A stretch of DNA of 64,000 nt from Bugula neritina (lineage: Eukaryota; Bryozoa; Gymnolaemata; Cheilostomatida; Bugulidae), in the NCBI GenBank assembly GCA_964035545.1, contig OZ037765.1, positions 22,452,495-22,516,494 of the forward strand. The letters are read 5' to 3'. Below the pieces are notes generated by a model. That model saw nothing but the letters and a program-made list of their open reading frames with translations. It was not told the origin of the DNA and ran no database searches. The position numbers and the translations under genes were made by a program. Of this stretch, positions 24,084 through 37,200 are shown one piece after another. How positions within the stretch are numbered: the stretch's first letter is position 1; each line of letters starts with the position of its first letter.

Positions 24084-25207
24084 ATGAAGCTGGCTTGTTT
24101 AGTATCAGTACTGTATTTATTTAGGCAGTGTAAGCATGAACAATTGAAAAGAATAGGGCAATGGAAGTAAAAAACACCTTTTGTTATTTTATGTACAAAC
24201 TAAGTTTATTAACATACTTGACATAGGGCTAGCTTTAAGCTATATTATGAAGGAGATAGATATACTCTGTGATACTCATGAATATAGCATGAACAGTGCC
24301 AGCACGTGTTTTAGAAGAACAACAGCTTGAGCTTGCAGCTGCCATGGTTGAGTCACAGCAGTCTACGATGGTGGCACCAATGAGGTCTACAGGATTGCCT
24401 AAAAGGCGAGCAGGGAGAACCAGTTACCAACTTCAGCCAGAGACTATTCATGTCAATCACTCAGGTATTTTACCAGCTGCAGCTCTCAGTAACTTCTTTA
24501 AAGCACCGTCGACATCAATCGCCAACACAAGTAAGCTGCCTTCCATCAATGCTAGAGATGACTTGCCTGCCGTTAACACTAAATCTGTTCATCAAAAAAA
24601 CAAATGCTTAGCTGAAGTTATTCAGTCACAACTGATGGAACTTAAGCTACAGCATAGGTGTAGATATCAAAGGCGAGAGTTGGGCAATCTGCCTCGAAGT
24701 TCGATGAAGAAAAGCCATGGGGCAGACAGTAATGGTAACATTCTCACTAAGTTGAACAGCAGAGTTTGCTCTCCGAATAGGAAAAGTTGTAGCAACATAT
24801 CAAAAGAACTGTCATCTGAGTCTAAGCCATCGCCTTCCAGTGCCTGGCATCCGAAACAAAAGATTTCTCATACAAAATCATTTGAAGTTTCCTCAAATAA
24901 CAAGATTTCTCTACACATGCCTAAAGTTACAGACGTTGCTCTTCGAGAAAGACACGACAATTTTCAAAAACAATTCTACACGCCAGCAAATGTCGAACCT
25001 ATTTCCAGCGGAAGGATATTAGAATTAACTCGGAGCAACACACTAATTATTACAGACACTGATGGTCAAAACAAGTCTTCCCTTTCTTCATCTTACATGG
25101 ATCAAGATAAATTTGAAAGTGTGTTTAACTGGGTACAATCTGTAGAGATGGCTCATAAATTAGAAGGGAAATGCTCAGAAGTTTTATCAGTGCCTACTCT
25201 ACTTTGA
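24084..25207 (+). CDS. Uncharacterised Ser/Lys-rich protein (orphan gene 1)
   Basis: A long open frame runs from 24297 to the stop at 25207 with coding-like composition. No ATG-initiated model covers all of it in one exon: its first ATG is at 24344. A two-exon model fits in phase: exon 24084-24129 (ATG at 24084, MKLACLVSVLYLF then donor GTAAGC) joined to 24297-25207 after gaacag, giving 318 residues. The hydrophobic N-terminus would then be a signal peptide or anchor; this exon is tentative, and a start at 24344 (302 residues) is the alternative. The rest is basic and Ser/Asn-rich with one helical stretch (CLAEVIQSQLMELKLQHR) and an amphipathic C-terminal segment (FESVFNWVQSVEMAHKLEG). I recognise no domain. 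AATAAA lies at 25687-25692. Confidence 0.6.
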
Positions 25208-26766
25208 ACACTGTTGATTTGTCATTCTACCTTGCCATATATTTTTGATAAATCTTTTAGCTAATTGTAACACGATGAGTTGAGCTAGAGTGACTAATAT
25301 TATATTAAGTAATGTTAAATATATTTTTTTATCATATTTTAAGGTGCAATGTATATAATTTTTGTATAATTGAAAGGCAAATTTGTTGAGTTTGCAAAAC
25401 TTGTAACGTCAAAATTGATTACTACACTTTCAAAATAAGAAAGTAATACAATGGAAACATTTAACAATGTATTGATTATAATTTTTCTGCCACCAGTTGT
25501 TATTGCTGTCAGTTATGTAAGATGATATTCAAACATGTCAGACTACTCTACGTATAATATAAAATTTTATTTGATTTTAAAATTTAATGTATACATATAT
25601 TAGGTAATTTAACGTTTATATTTCCGGTTCATAAATATGCTATAAATATTTTCTTTTAGTGAGTAAATGGTGTAGGTCACTATTTAAATAAAAGATTTAC
25701 TAAGATTATGGATTGTCTGAAATGTTTTGCTAAACTATCTATACAACTATAATAATTGAGTAAATAAATAATGCGTTGCTATTTGCTCATAAAAAGGTGA
25801 CACCTGCTTTCATAAGCTACCACTGTAGCAGTTTTACGCTCTTGTACGGTTCATTTTTGAAAAGACAACTCTTAAATAATATTCTCGTGTTGGCTTAACG
25901 CTTCTATTTACTTAAACTGCGTAATATGTGGGTGTATTAAAACAAAATGTTATATGCTACTTCACAGAACATTCATTCAAACAAGTTTATCAGCTAATAA
26001 ATATTTCTTCAAGATATATAAGATTGCACAATATATAGGTATGCAAAGCTGCTTAGTGTTTATACATTACAGGAAAGATATACTTGTAATTGGTACAATA
26101 GTTGTTACTGCAGCTGTCGTTCTCAAACCAATATAGTAGTATATATTATATTATATTGTAAATTCACCATTTGCTATTTGATGTTATATAGTAATAAATA
26201 TATTATATCGCTAAAGCATGAAGCAATACAATATAACAAAAATATAAAAAAATCCTGACACTTCACTAAAGTATTCATATACATTTTAGCTATCATCTAC
26301 AGACTGTTTGAAAAAACATATTGCAAAAATATCAAGTGCATCAGTTTGTTCATGCATTATGTATAAATATCAATCTACTGTAATTGTTTGTATAATTGGT
26401 TATTGAACTTTTACATTAGTTCTTAATTAATTAGCAAGCTTAAACCTGGAGTGCCTCTGAAGAAGGGACATGAATACACTCCCCTTGCCAAGTGTTGCTA
26501 GGAATAAACTAACCATAATGCATAACAAGAAGAAGCCTTACTGTTATTAAACAAATATTGATTATGCATTAGTTTCTACATTTGCACTGAATTTTATTGT
26601 TTATATAACGAAATAATCAATATTTAGGAAAATAGTTCTAAACAAGCAGTTATTGACTAACTGACTAAAGCCTGGTGATTGTTACACTTAAATGAGATTT
26701 GTAACATTTATCTCACGGTCATTGGACTGACTTATTGGTGAACATTCATTGCTTATAACTAGAATT
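25208..26766. other. Intergenic between orphan genes 1 and 2
   Basis: AT-rich, with the candidate poly(A) signal of orphan gene 1 at 25687. I see no exon, RNA gene or recognisable repeat. Confidence 0.5.
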
Positions 26767-27925
26767 ATGGAGAGAAGGTTGAACAGAGTTCGGTCTACTA
26801 GCTCTGTTAGACAGCCAATTAATATTGACGGCAGCAAGATTTTTCTAATGAAACGTGCAGAAGAAATAGAAAACAGTGTTGCGGTGGAATTGTTTCCATG
26901 TAGACCGTGTAATTATGTTCGAGATAGCAGACATCGACTGCAGAATAACTTATTAAGGTCTTTAGGAGCCAGTAAAAGCTGGCAGCATCCTTCACTACCA
27001 CCGGCAGCAACAGTCGCACCTGACATCAATATAACTAGAAGGCGTTCTACAACACCATATCGATATTATAAATCAGCCAACCACAGATTCACAGGTGAGA
27101 TCCTTCCTTACCAACTACATGCTGTATGCAGAAATATTAATAAGTTATACCTTTTTTGGAATACGTGCCATTTGGTTGAACTATTCCATGAACTTTACTC
27201 AGAATTTTTTAATTAATTATTTTTAAAACAATGAATGTAATATGCATGCCTGATTATGCTATGTTATGATACAAAAAGTATGGAATTATATGAATATAGA
27301 GTTATATTTATTTTTGGCATTGTAGTTTATTGGAAACAAATTGCATTTATATGATATAAAATATGGTAATAATGAGCTGGAGTTGAGAATATTTAGGATA
27401 TAATTAATAAATTAACATGCTAGTCATGAAATTGTATGAAGTTTTTTTAAATATTTGAACCTAAACCCTACATGTAATTTTTATGCAGAGGGTTCTAGAA
27501 GTAAAACTTCCTCACCAGCGCTAAGCTCGTCTTGGTTACAGAGAAACTACCAGAGGCAAACATCAGACATTCCTCGATCTCAAACACAACTAGTTAACGA
27601 GTATATACACAAGAACATAAGGCTTACTGCTGTAAACACAATAACGCCTGGTACAAATCTGCCAATAACCTACAAGCAAACTCAGTCTGATTGGATGAAG
27701 TATATTCGAATTCTGTCAACACCAGTTGATGCTGAACTATCAAGTGGTATTGTGTATAGTACGAACAGCAGCACCTCCATGCCTAAAGCAACTCGACCTG
27801 TCGTAACAGGAAACCCAAGGAAGAAAGTTAGTAAGCTGCATGTAGGATACACTATGAACTCTGCACATACTCAGAAGCCGTTCAGTAAAATAGGTCGTTT
27901 TGAATATACCACTTTGGCATGTTGA
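26767..27925 (+). CDS. Uncharacterised Arg/Ser-rich protein (orphan gene 2), two exons
   Basis: Exons 26767-27094 and 27489-27925 join in phase (ACA G|AG GGT) through a 394-base intron with donor GTGAGA and acceptor TTTATGCAG, giving 254 residues. The ATG at 26767 opens MERRLNRVRSTSS. The protein is basic and rich in Arg, Ser and Thr; it has one CRPC pair (LFPCRPCNYVRD), an RRRSTTPYRYYKS patch, no signal peptide and no membrane helix. A likely globular stretch is YKQTQSDWMKYIRIL. AATAAA follows the stop closely (27981-27986), supporting this as the 3' end. I recognise no family. Its composition resembles nuclear, cytoskeletal or sperm proteins, but that is not evidence of function. Confidence 0.65.
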
Positions 27926-30624
27926 GTCTTGATGATTTGTGTAGAGATTGAGATCTGATTTTCTATACTGTATTAATAACAATAAATAAAAAATTAGGAT
28001 GATCTCTAATATGTCTTATTTATTCTTAATAGGTAAAGCTGGTATAGATTCTGATATTACAGAAACTATTTTGACGGCTAAATTCTAAAATTTACTATGA
28101 ATAAATCAAATTTATCTATATTCTTCTGCATGACAAAGCTGTTGATGTCTTGAGCTAATTTCTGAAAAATACTATTAGGCCACATACCCATACCGTTCTT
28201 TTACAATTTTACCAACCGTTAAGATTGATATTTGCCTGGTATATAACATACACTAAATTCTGCAATAATGATGTTATGCTTTTTAAACTAAGTAAATAGA
28301 TTAAAGCAGTATAGCTTGTGTAATTATACCAGACTGATATACATTTTTAAAATTTACTTGATGAAATTTAAAAACTCGTATGTTTATTATTGGCTAAATG
28401 AAAAGTTTTCTTTTTATAGTATTGATAACCTATCAGATTTTTGTGTGTGACCTTTGCCCATCCCTACTGGCTACTACCCTCTCTCTTGGTGATAGATTGT
28501 GACTTTTTGCCATCGTAAGCATGAAATGTTTTGCTATCTAAAACTTGGCTGCAGGTAATTACTTTCTTTTGCACAAGCAAGAGCATTTTTTTAGAAAAGC
28601 ACATATAATTAGCATTAATTATTAGCCAAACTTTCTATTATCAACTATATTATAAGGCAGATCAGACTTTTTAGCAATGGTTTAGTGAAAAATTATGCAG
28701 TGATTGTCATATTAAATGAGATAGCATCATAAAAAATAATTTAAAAGTTGACTGCACTGGCTTTGCTTACTGGTTAGCTTCTAAAATACTGTTAAGTATG
28801 TTTGGAGGTTTTGTAAGTAAAAATAGCATTTTTTAAAAATCACTTCTTTGACAGACTTTTGTAATTGTTTTTCAATTGAAGACAAATACCACATGACCTA
28901 GTAATAGTCATACACTGATACAAAAAGACAAAGTTAAATTCTAAGTTTTTTTTAGAAATGGCATATATGAAAAGAGATTACAATCAGTTTGAACATAATT
29001 ATACAGTTCTGTTGATTGGGTTTTCAGGAAACTATGCAAGACATTTTATTTAACATTTTTGACAAGCTAAATTTGGTCTTTTTAACTGCATGTGCAACAG
29101 AACAGTAGCTATATATACAATTTATGTCTATTAATTCTTTACAAGCCAACTCTAGCATAAACCAACACTGCATAAAATGCGAATATTATGTGTCCCTTAC
29201 GTTATCTGTTCAAAGATCAAGCTTGTTGTAAAAAATGTTAATTAAGTGAATCTTCTATTGTTTCTAGTCATGATACAAATGACATTATTATTATAATGAT
29301 ATGAAAATATTTGCAGCATCATGACAGGATAATAAATGAGGTGAGTTAGTCTGTATCCACCCTAATCCACTGTCCACAGTCATTGCATGAATTTGCACAT
29401 CTGATGTTTTTGTATGCGCAGTAATTTATCAATGTTGATAATTATTATTTTTGTGTTTAAGTCACTAATCAAATTCTATATAATCTTTATTTATTAGAAA
29501 ATATTTTATTCAATTAAATTGCATTATTTTGGATAATTGTCACTTTTGTTTATTGTCCGTTAAGTTGGCAGTTGGACAAATGTATGTAAATCTAGAATTA
29601 TAATGACAGAAAGATAATAATTTTGTAGTTATTTTGCTGGTTTGCCAACTTTTATATAAATCAACGTTTGCCGTCAGAAGAGTGACATGATATTGCCACA
29701 CCTTCAATCAGTAAATTAAATCCTAATAAGTTAATAGGTTGATTAATATCAAAGTCTACTGAATCAGCAAAATATGCTTTCAACACTTGTATGACCAGCC
29801 ATATGATTAGAGTATTGTTTAGCTGGTGTTCTATATTACATGTTCGTGTCATACAATAGCAGCCAAGTTTATACTAATAGAGCATAAAAGTGATAAAGCA
29901 GACAACTTTCATCCATATTAACTCTCAAGTGTGTGCAAGCTAAGAATACACTTGCAAAATACAAAAATAGACTAATGATAATGCTTTGAGCACTTTTTTA
30001 AAATTCATATAATGCCAATTAAATTTTATAACTTAATTAGTTCCAATGAGTTGACCGTTTCTTTAGTCAAAGTCTCTATCAATCCCATATGTTTTCAATT
30101 ATTTTGTTCCTTATCAATTTTTTTCAAATCATTTCACTAAAACTTTAGTTTATCTAATCAGCAATAGCAAATTTAATTTATTTACAGAAAAGTACTAATA
30201 TTAACAGTATGACAGAATTAACATCTCACTGCTATGATGTAGCATGAGCAGCATTTTTATTGTGTTCTTATAAATAGAATTGAGCTTATATTATTGTTGC
30301 AATCTAGATCAATCAATTTATTTCCTTAAATTAACTACACATTTAGTAAGAGCTGATATTTCAAAAAGTAATTTCCTGAAAATACTCTCATTATTACATT
30401 TAAATGAGTTTTTAGGCTTTAAAAGAAATATTAAATGAATAACAATTTATTTGACTATCTAGCTTTCCATTTAGCTTGTGATTGTCTATAATACAATATT
30501 TATACCACCATACATATTATACATCTATTGTATTATAAGTCATTTAATTGATACAGTAGCAAGTGGTTTATATAAGAGAATGCATTTACAGTATATACAA
30601 AAACAAATAAAACATGTCAAATGG
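27926..30624. other. Intergenic between convergent orphan genes 2 and 3
   Basis: Holds poly(A) candidates for both genes: AATAAA at 27981 on the plus strand, and TTTATT at 30446-30451, which is AATAAA for the minus-strand gene. Otherwise AT-rich sequence with no exon or repeat I can name. Confidence 0.5.
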
Positions 30625-31224
30625 TCACTCAGGAATTTTATCCAGAGCTAGACTATGTCTTTTAGAATGATAGTCCACAATGTCTTTGTGTGTCTCATCT
30701 GAACAGGTTATAATGTCCCCACTACCAACTTCAAACTCTGTGTCATCAAGAGGTATAGAGGAGCCCGGAGAGATCTGAGCTAACCACTGTGAACATTTAT
30801 AGTATGTGTCCTCCAGATACTTTTTAGCCTCGTCTATTGATTGCTTAGACAATCGTTCTGATGTTAGGCGGACTTGTTGCGCTTCTACTGGAATTTCCTT
30901 TTCGGCAATATAAGGTTCGGACCGAGTTCGTTTTAGTTTAGTCAAAGCCGAGTTGCTTAAACCGTCTCTCGATTTCAAACTTGTTGATTTCTTCTGTTTT
31001 GAACGATGGCTTTTGCTCTTTTGGTCTGAGCTACTCGAAACAACTGAGGTAACGTTGGAGTCTTTTAATGGGAGATTTTTTCCTATAAAATCTTGCCAAC
31101 AGGGGGCTCTGGGAGGCTGGACTTTTATTGAGAGATATTGAGTTTGAGATACTATTGAGCTAGTAGAGATATGTACTTTAGAGGTAGGCAAGGCCTTTGT
31201 GCTTGCATTCTTTCCCTTCATCAT
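30625..31224 (-). CDS. Uncharacterised basic Ser/Lys-rich protein (orphan gene 3), single exon
   Basis: An open frame of 199 residues starts at tandem ATGs (31224, MMKGKNAS) and stops at 30625. The middle is strongly basic and Ser-rich (SSSSDQKSKSHRSKQKKSTS), looking disordered and possibly a nuclear-localisation region. The C-terminal third has a predicted helix (SIDEAKKYLEDTYYKCSQWL) and then turns acidic (DDTEFEVGSGDIITCSDET). No signal peptide or membrane segment. A minus-strand AATAAA lies about 175 bases past the stop. No splice sites are needed, though 5' exons cannot be excluded. I do not recognise the family. Length and coding-like composition argue against chance in sequence this AT-rich. 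Confidence 0.6.
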   Translation of the reverse strand: MMKGKNASTKALPTSKVHISTSSIVSQTQYLSIKVQPPRAPCWQDFIGKNLPLKDSNVTSVVSSSSDQKSKSHRSKQKKSTSLKSRDGLSNSALTKLKRTRSEPYIAEKEIPVEAQQVRLTSERLSKQSIDEAKKYLEDTYYKCSQWLAQISPGSSIPLDDTEFEVGSGDIITCSDETHKDIVDYHSKRHSLALDKIPE

Positions 31225-34200
31225 TACAAGAAATGTTAATCAAGCAAAATAATTCCTTTAGCTAATTCTGACTGTGCACATTCATTAGACAGAGCTGAAT
31301 TGCAGATTTCCTCAGTATAGAAAGTCATACATACAGCATCTGTTTCCTTCTGTAATATAAATCGGATGTTCCAACTGCTTGGTGTTACAATTCACCAACA
31401 AAAGATTCTTGGCCGAAGAAGCTCTATTTATTTTTCTACAAGTAGTATAGACAAGTAATTTTAGTAATGAAAGCTAAAATAGTATAATGTGTAAATATAG
31501 TTTGTGTGCTTTGCCAAGTCAGGAAACTTGATATACCAAATCTAAACAAAAAAATGTAGTCCCACCCTGGTTTTACTGTCCAACATGCAACACATGCATC
31601 TTATAATATCACTGAGCCCATGCTTACATTGCAACATTGACTTCAAGCTATACTAGTAAGGATTATTTGAAGTTCCCTCTATAATTTAAGAAATAACACA
31701 GTTATAAAGGGGTAAACTGATTGCGGCCTGAAAAGGAGGGTTAAGTTTCCACATGTCAAAATACTACAGTTATACTCATTATAATACAATCAATGCATAT
31801 CTAATTGGTTGTTGGCTAACTTATCTGCAGCTCCACCACCACAAAATTATAAGCTTATTTACAAAACCCAAAGTTACAGATGTGGTTTGTGACAATCAAA
31901 CACTCAGAGAACTTGTTTATCTTGACTTGAATGTTGAATTACTGCTGGTCAGACAAAGATTGATCAACAAATAAGATTTGGAGTAAATTACATTTTGGAC
32001 ATTTTTGTCTAATTGTTTCTTGCTTGATATTTGCTGCAGTTATATTGATACACTTTAGTTTTGGGTTTATTCAGGCCATGACATGCCTTGCAGTAATATT
32101 ATACTGTTTGCAAGAGAAACACAGTGTTGAGTCATGTACAAAATAAGGACAAACCTTCAGTACAAACCTGCACTTTTTGTTCAGCAATTTGAATATATAT
32201 TTGCAGTTAGAAAAGCTATTTCTATTTGAAATAAAGTAGATAGACTGCTGATTAACACACTCTACAGAGAACTTAAACCTCAGCTAGTCAAACTCTGTTT
32301 TTGTCCCCAACACAGCAAAAAACACCAAAGAGTGAAAAAGTTTTACGTCCTTTGGGCAGCTAGTAATATTTCACAGCCACGATATACCATTATTTTTTAT
32401 GGAATTTCAAGAACTAGTAGTCTTGTAATGGAAGGCATAGGTGGGTTTAATGCGAGAGTATTTCTGTAAATAGTAAAAATCTTGCTTTACCAAAGTAAAG
32501 ATTCGGGACTTAGACTTTAATTGAGCCTAAAAACAATTTATCTACTCATAAAATTCATTTATATTTGATAGCTTTAGCAAAACTACACATTTAATATTAT
32601 CAAGTACAAGTAAAAAGGCATTAAAATAAAAGCATACACTTTAAAGCTTGTTTTTTAAGTTTCTAATTATTATTACTTAAAATAGTTATCTGAAGTTTGG
32701 TGTTGATGCATATCTTAATATGAGACAACAATGAATAGTTTGTTTAGGAGTAATTAGTCACTAAGAGTTAGGTTACAATTCTTTGACAGACCTGGCCTAC
32801 AGCAACAAACAATAAACATATTGTGGGATATCTGTTGACAACACAGTTGAAACATCACATGGTTGTATTTTACATGATGTTTGTGTGAGCTATAGACTAG
32901 AAGTGCACCACAAACTACGTAGTTGTTGTTTTCTTACCTCTATTATTTATTACTTCAGGTCAACCAGTTCCATGAAATAAAAACACTTTCAAAAGGCCAT
33001 AAAACTATCTCACATTGTAATCAAAATTTGTTTATAAAGCCATATAACTTTTAATGGTTAACTTAGCTAAAATATCAAAACATTTGGTTCGCCTTTTTGC
33101 AGGGCACAAGAAAAGCTTATTATGCCAACATCTTTAGCCACATATTTTATCCACACCACTAAAACCTGGGTGACTTGCCATGAGAAATATATAACAACAA
33201 TTACTACGTCTATCTCCAATACATAATGCTGAAAGCAGGCATGAAAGTTGCACTAAAAATATTTGCTACATGTATATATATCAAAAGTTCTAAACCTAAT
33301 GAATATATACATAACTTTAATAGTTATATGTGTAGCACATCTAATTATAGTAACAATGCCTAAGCACTTAATGATTCTGTCTGGTAAAAGTTACACCTAC
33401 TAAAGAACTCTTATATAGCAGGTATAAAAACTGTTTAGAGCTACTAATTAACACAGTACCTACTCAGTGCTTTAAATACTTTCTACATTCAGTCATTAGT
33501 TATGAGTTAATTGAATTCCAGAAAATTTTCCCTGCTATAGCTACACACAGGCAATTAATACATTGCTTATGAATAATGGCTCTATTATTTAAAATAAAAC
33601 CATAAGCTCTTTAGGTTGTTGATGCTAAGCCTAGTTTTTGTGCCTCTTAAATTTGTCCTATAGGATTTACATCATTAGGACCACTGGTACTTACAAGTTT
33701 ACTAGAATGAAAAAGTAGAACATTTTATCTGGTTATTACATATTGTGTCAGTCAAACAATAGCCACCAACCATAAATAGATAGAATGTATAACTATATGA
33801 AATACTGAGTAGCGAAACAGATGACAGCTGTCAATGTTGTAGCCTATATTGTGCATTACTAGCACTAGAATGGAAGTTGAAGTAAAATGTAAAACTTGAA
33901 ATCAATGATTCTCTTCGACTTTCCATTAAGTTGTGTTTTCATAAAAAATATTTGATACAAAACTGAGCCTTTAATCCTAAAATCTCACTGATTTTACTTT
34001 GCAGAAGGTATAACTGAAGAATTTAAAATAGTTATATGAAAACTAGTTCTTACCAAACACTCGCCTCTCGGTAGTAATTATCTGATACAATACGCAGGCT
34101 ACATCTAGTTAGCACAACAGCTACAGAACAATAGGCATCTAACCATCACTGGCTTAACAATAATTATAAACATACTCTTCACATTTGATTGGCTGTTTGG

Positions 34201-37200
34201 GAAACTTAGAGGAAACCCACTGGCTCGATGCTAACCCAAGTCCAAAGGACAATGCACATTGGAGGTTCATCTTTGGTACTATTCAAATGATCGTGATATA
34301 GGAAATGCTTCATACAAACTATGAAATAGAGCCAAAATCAGTGGTGGTTTCTGAGAGAAAATATAGCAGTAAGAGTTCTTGCTTTAGTGTTCCATTATTT
34401 GTATTTGAAGTTGAGTAAGTTTGCAACCTGTCATAGTACTGCCTTACATATTTGCAATTATATAAATAAATTCCCACAAAAACCTATGAAAGTAGAATTA
34501 GAATACTGCTGTCAATGTGAATACACCTGAATTCAAAAACCTACAGCTAACAAAACAATGGAGGCTCCAGATATATGGCAATCAATTTAACCCACCTTTC
34601 TGCCACATCACGAACTTACCAGCTGCAAAAATGGCTTAGTCAATATTCATTGTTTCTTGAAATAACTGTACGTGAATATTTTCATTGAGTAAGTAAGGTT
34701 TTGGAGTTCAACTTTTCAAGTAGTTTACCTACAGTCACGACTGCATTAATCACTCATATCCATGACATGTTGTCATCCTGTGCATTGTTTTATTAGATTA
34801 ACTTTGACACTGTCTTATTGTTTTAGTTGCTCCATTACTTTGGCATTGTGATGTACAACTGCATTAGAATAAGTGAATCAGTAAAGCTGCACTGGGTTAA
34901 ATTCTGCTATCTTTTGTTGAACCATCAAGCTAGTGACATGTAAACTAACTAGTAGAATGACTTGGTACTTACCAAGTTGAAAAGTACTGGGTGCTTATAT
35001 ACGATGTATATTCTATGAATAGTGTACAAGTTCTTGTAGTAGCAACATATTTATTATGTTTTACAATGATGGTATGCTTTGTATGTCTATTCAGAGAATA
35101 GCTATGAGAGTAGCTGAATATAGTGCTGTTCATTATTGAAAGACAGTGAGATATTATTATGGTCAATTTATATAATGAACCTATATTCAATGTTTTTTTT
35201 TTTTTGCAGTAAAGTGACTACCTCAATAACATAATATCTATTGCGAGAGCTGGCTGAAAACTTGCTAATGGATCTCAGCTGAGAGGTACATGTAATGGTA
35301 GTGACCCTCTTTAAAATACTATAATTTCTTAAATCTATACATTTTATATAGCTTTGTTGCTCTTATTATAATTATATCTTAATTAAGAAATAATGCTAAC
35401 ACAACAATAATGTGAACCAATCAATGATTTTGCTCTTATGAGCAATCTAATCACAACTTGCAATTGTGACCTACACCACAGCTGCAATATTATCACATTA
35501 GTGTTGCCCTTTCGTTGAACCAATATTTCACTAAGATTTCAGTAGTATTGCACTTGTATTGTGATCACATTGTGCTAGAATAATATTTTACAAGGTCTTC
35601 CTGCCAAGTTGTTGTGTATTATTCCAACATAAATTTTGACTTGCCCAACCCATAGTGAACAGTGAATGAAGTGGTGAATAATGTACAGGGTACATCAAAG
35701 AAGAAAACAGGAAGATTCAAACTACTTTGTAGCTTTCAGCAGCTTTTACCATTTTGACTTTACAAAAAAACCTATTTAAGTAACAATACAATTACAGGAA
35801 ATGTGTATACCTGGCATTTGCCTATATCAAATATAAAATGAATTAAAATGCTATAATAACAAATTAATTTTCCAGTATGTGAAATAATAATGAAAATTTC
35901 ATAACTACCATTTCTTGACCCTCTGCCATAGTTTAAAAGTTTCATATGAAAGAAAACATTTTAAAATCCGCACACCGAAAAGATTGCAAAGCAAAGTTTC
36001 TACTTTTTAGCTTAATTAAGCCATCAATTAAATTATAAGCTACAGGAGGCAGAATTTTGAAGTTTGGCAAATTAGCTGGTTCATTGTACTATCTCTAATT
36101 ATTAGCTAGTAAAGTCTGTAATACATGCAGACATGTTATATTATATCAACTCACATCGTAATATTTGAGAAATGGAAAGTAAAAAAAGGTTAAACAATGA
36201 TTTCAAGTTCAATAAGCAAAATCTACAAAGTGATATACCACTTGTTATCCACATCAATGCTGTATGTGCGAGTATCATGGGCCTCTTGGCTAGGGTGGAA
36301 ACTCGACTTTTGCTAAAACTCTTAGGCTACATGACTCATCCTTGGCTAACACAATTCATCTCTCTTCATGACAATCTATTAAAGATAAGCATGGTTCAAC
36401 TGTAACCTGATACTGTCCTAATCTAGTCATGACTCATCATCTTATATTTACTGCCAAAAATAAGAAGTTCGGTGACCACGCTCTCCACTTGTTGGATAGA
36501 TTTATTGCTAACCTGAATACAGCTTGTCAACAACTCTATTCCTTATTCCTTACCTGGCTTGAAAATATCTTACAAGTCCAACTTGAGTCAACATATACAA
36601 TAGAAAATCTGTCAATTTGCACATAATGCTATTTGAGTTGGAGAACTGTTGGCTTATATTATAGATAAGGATTGCAATTGTGAATTATTTGACACAAAGT
36701 AACACAGTAGAAAAGTATGATCAACTAATAAGCCAAAATAAACTTAGAACCAAGTTTTATTTGTGGCGTATAGAAAGGCAGGCTACTTGTAAATTTGCTT
36801 CTATATGGAACCGTTTAATGACACTTTTATAATCAATGAATGACAAATATACTTTTGAGCTGCTAATAACCTTGTTAATTGCAAAAAGTGAATAAAAACT
36901 GTTTTTCAACTGTTAACCATTCATGGTTAGGTGTCTTGATTAGCTGCAGTGCGAATGTCTTAAGGACCTTGTCCATAATGTTCATTTTTCAACTATAAGT
37001 GCTATTTTACAAAAGGTACTAAATATAACAAGCAAATAAACAAGAAAACATAATAAGTACCTTGAAGTTGCCACTTGAAATTGAGAAAAGCCTGTGTTCT
37101 AGATTAGAAATGTAGTAAAAACTATACAATATTTTCTTGCAAAATTTTCAACCTATACAGCAAACCAAAACTTTATTAAATAAGTTAGGCTATTAAAATG

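Noticed and set aside
36172-36626. Two adjacent open frames of 77 and 65 codons in the 9-kb gene-poor region
   Set aside because: No motif, no shared frame, no convincing splice sites or poly(A) context; compatible with chance.
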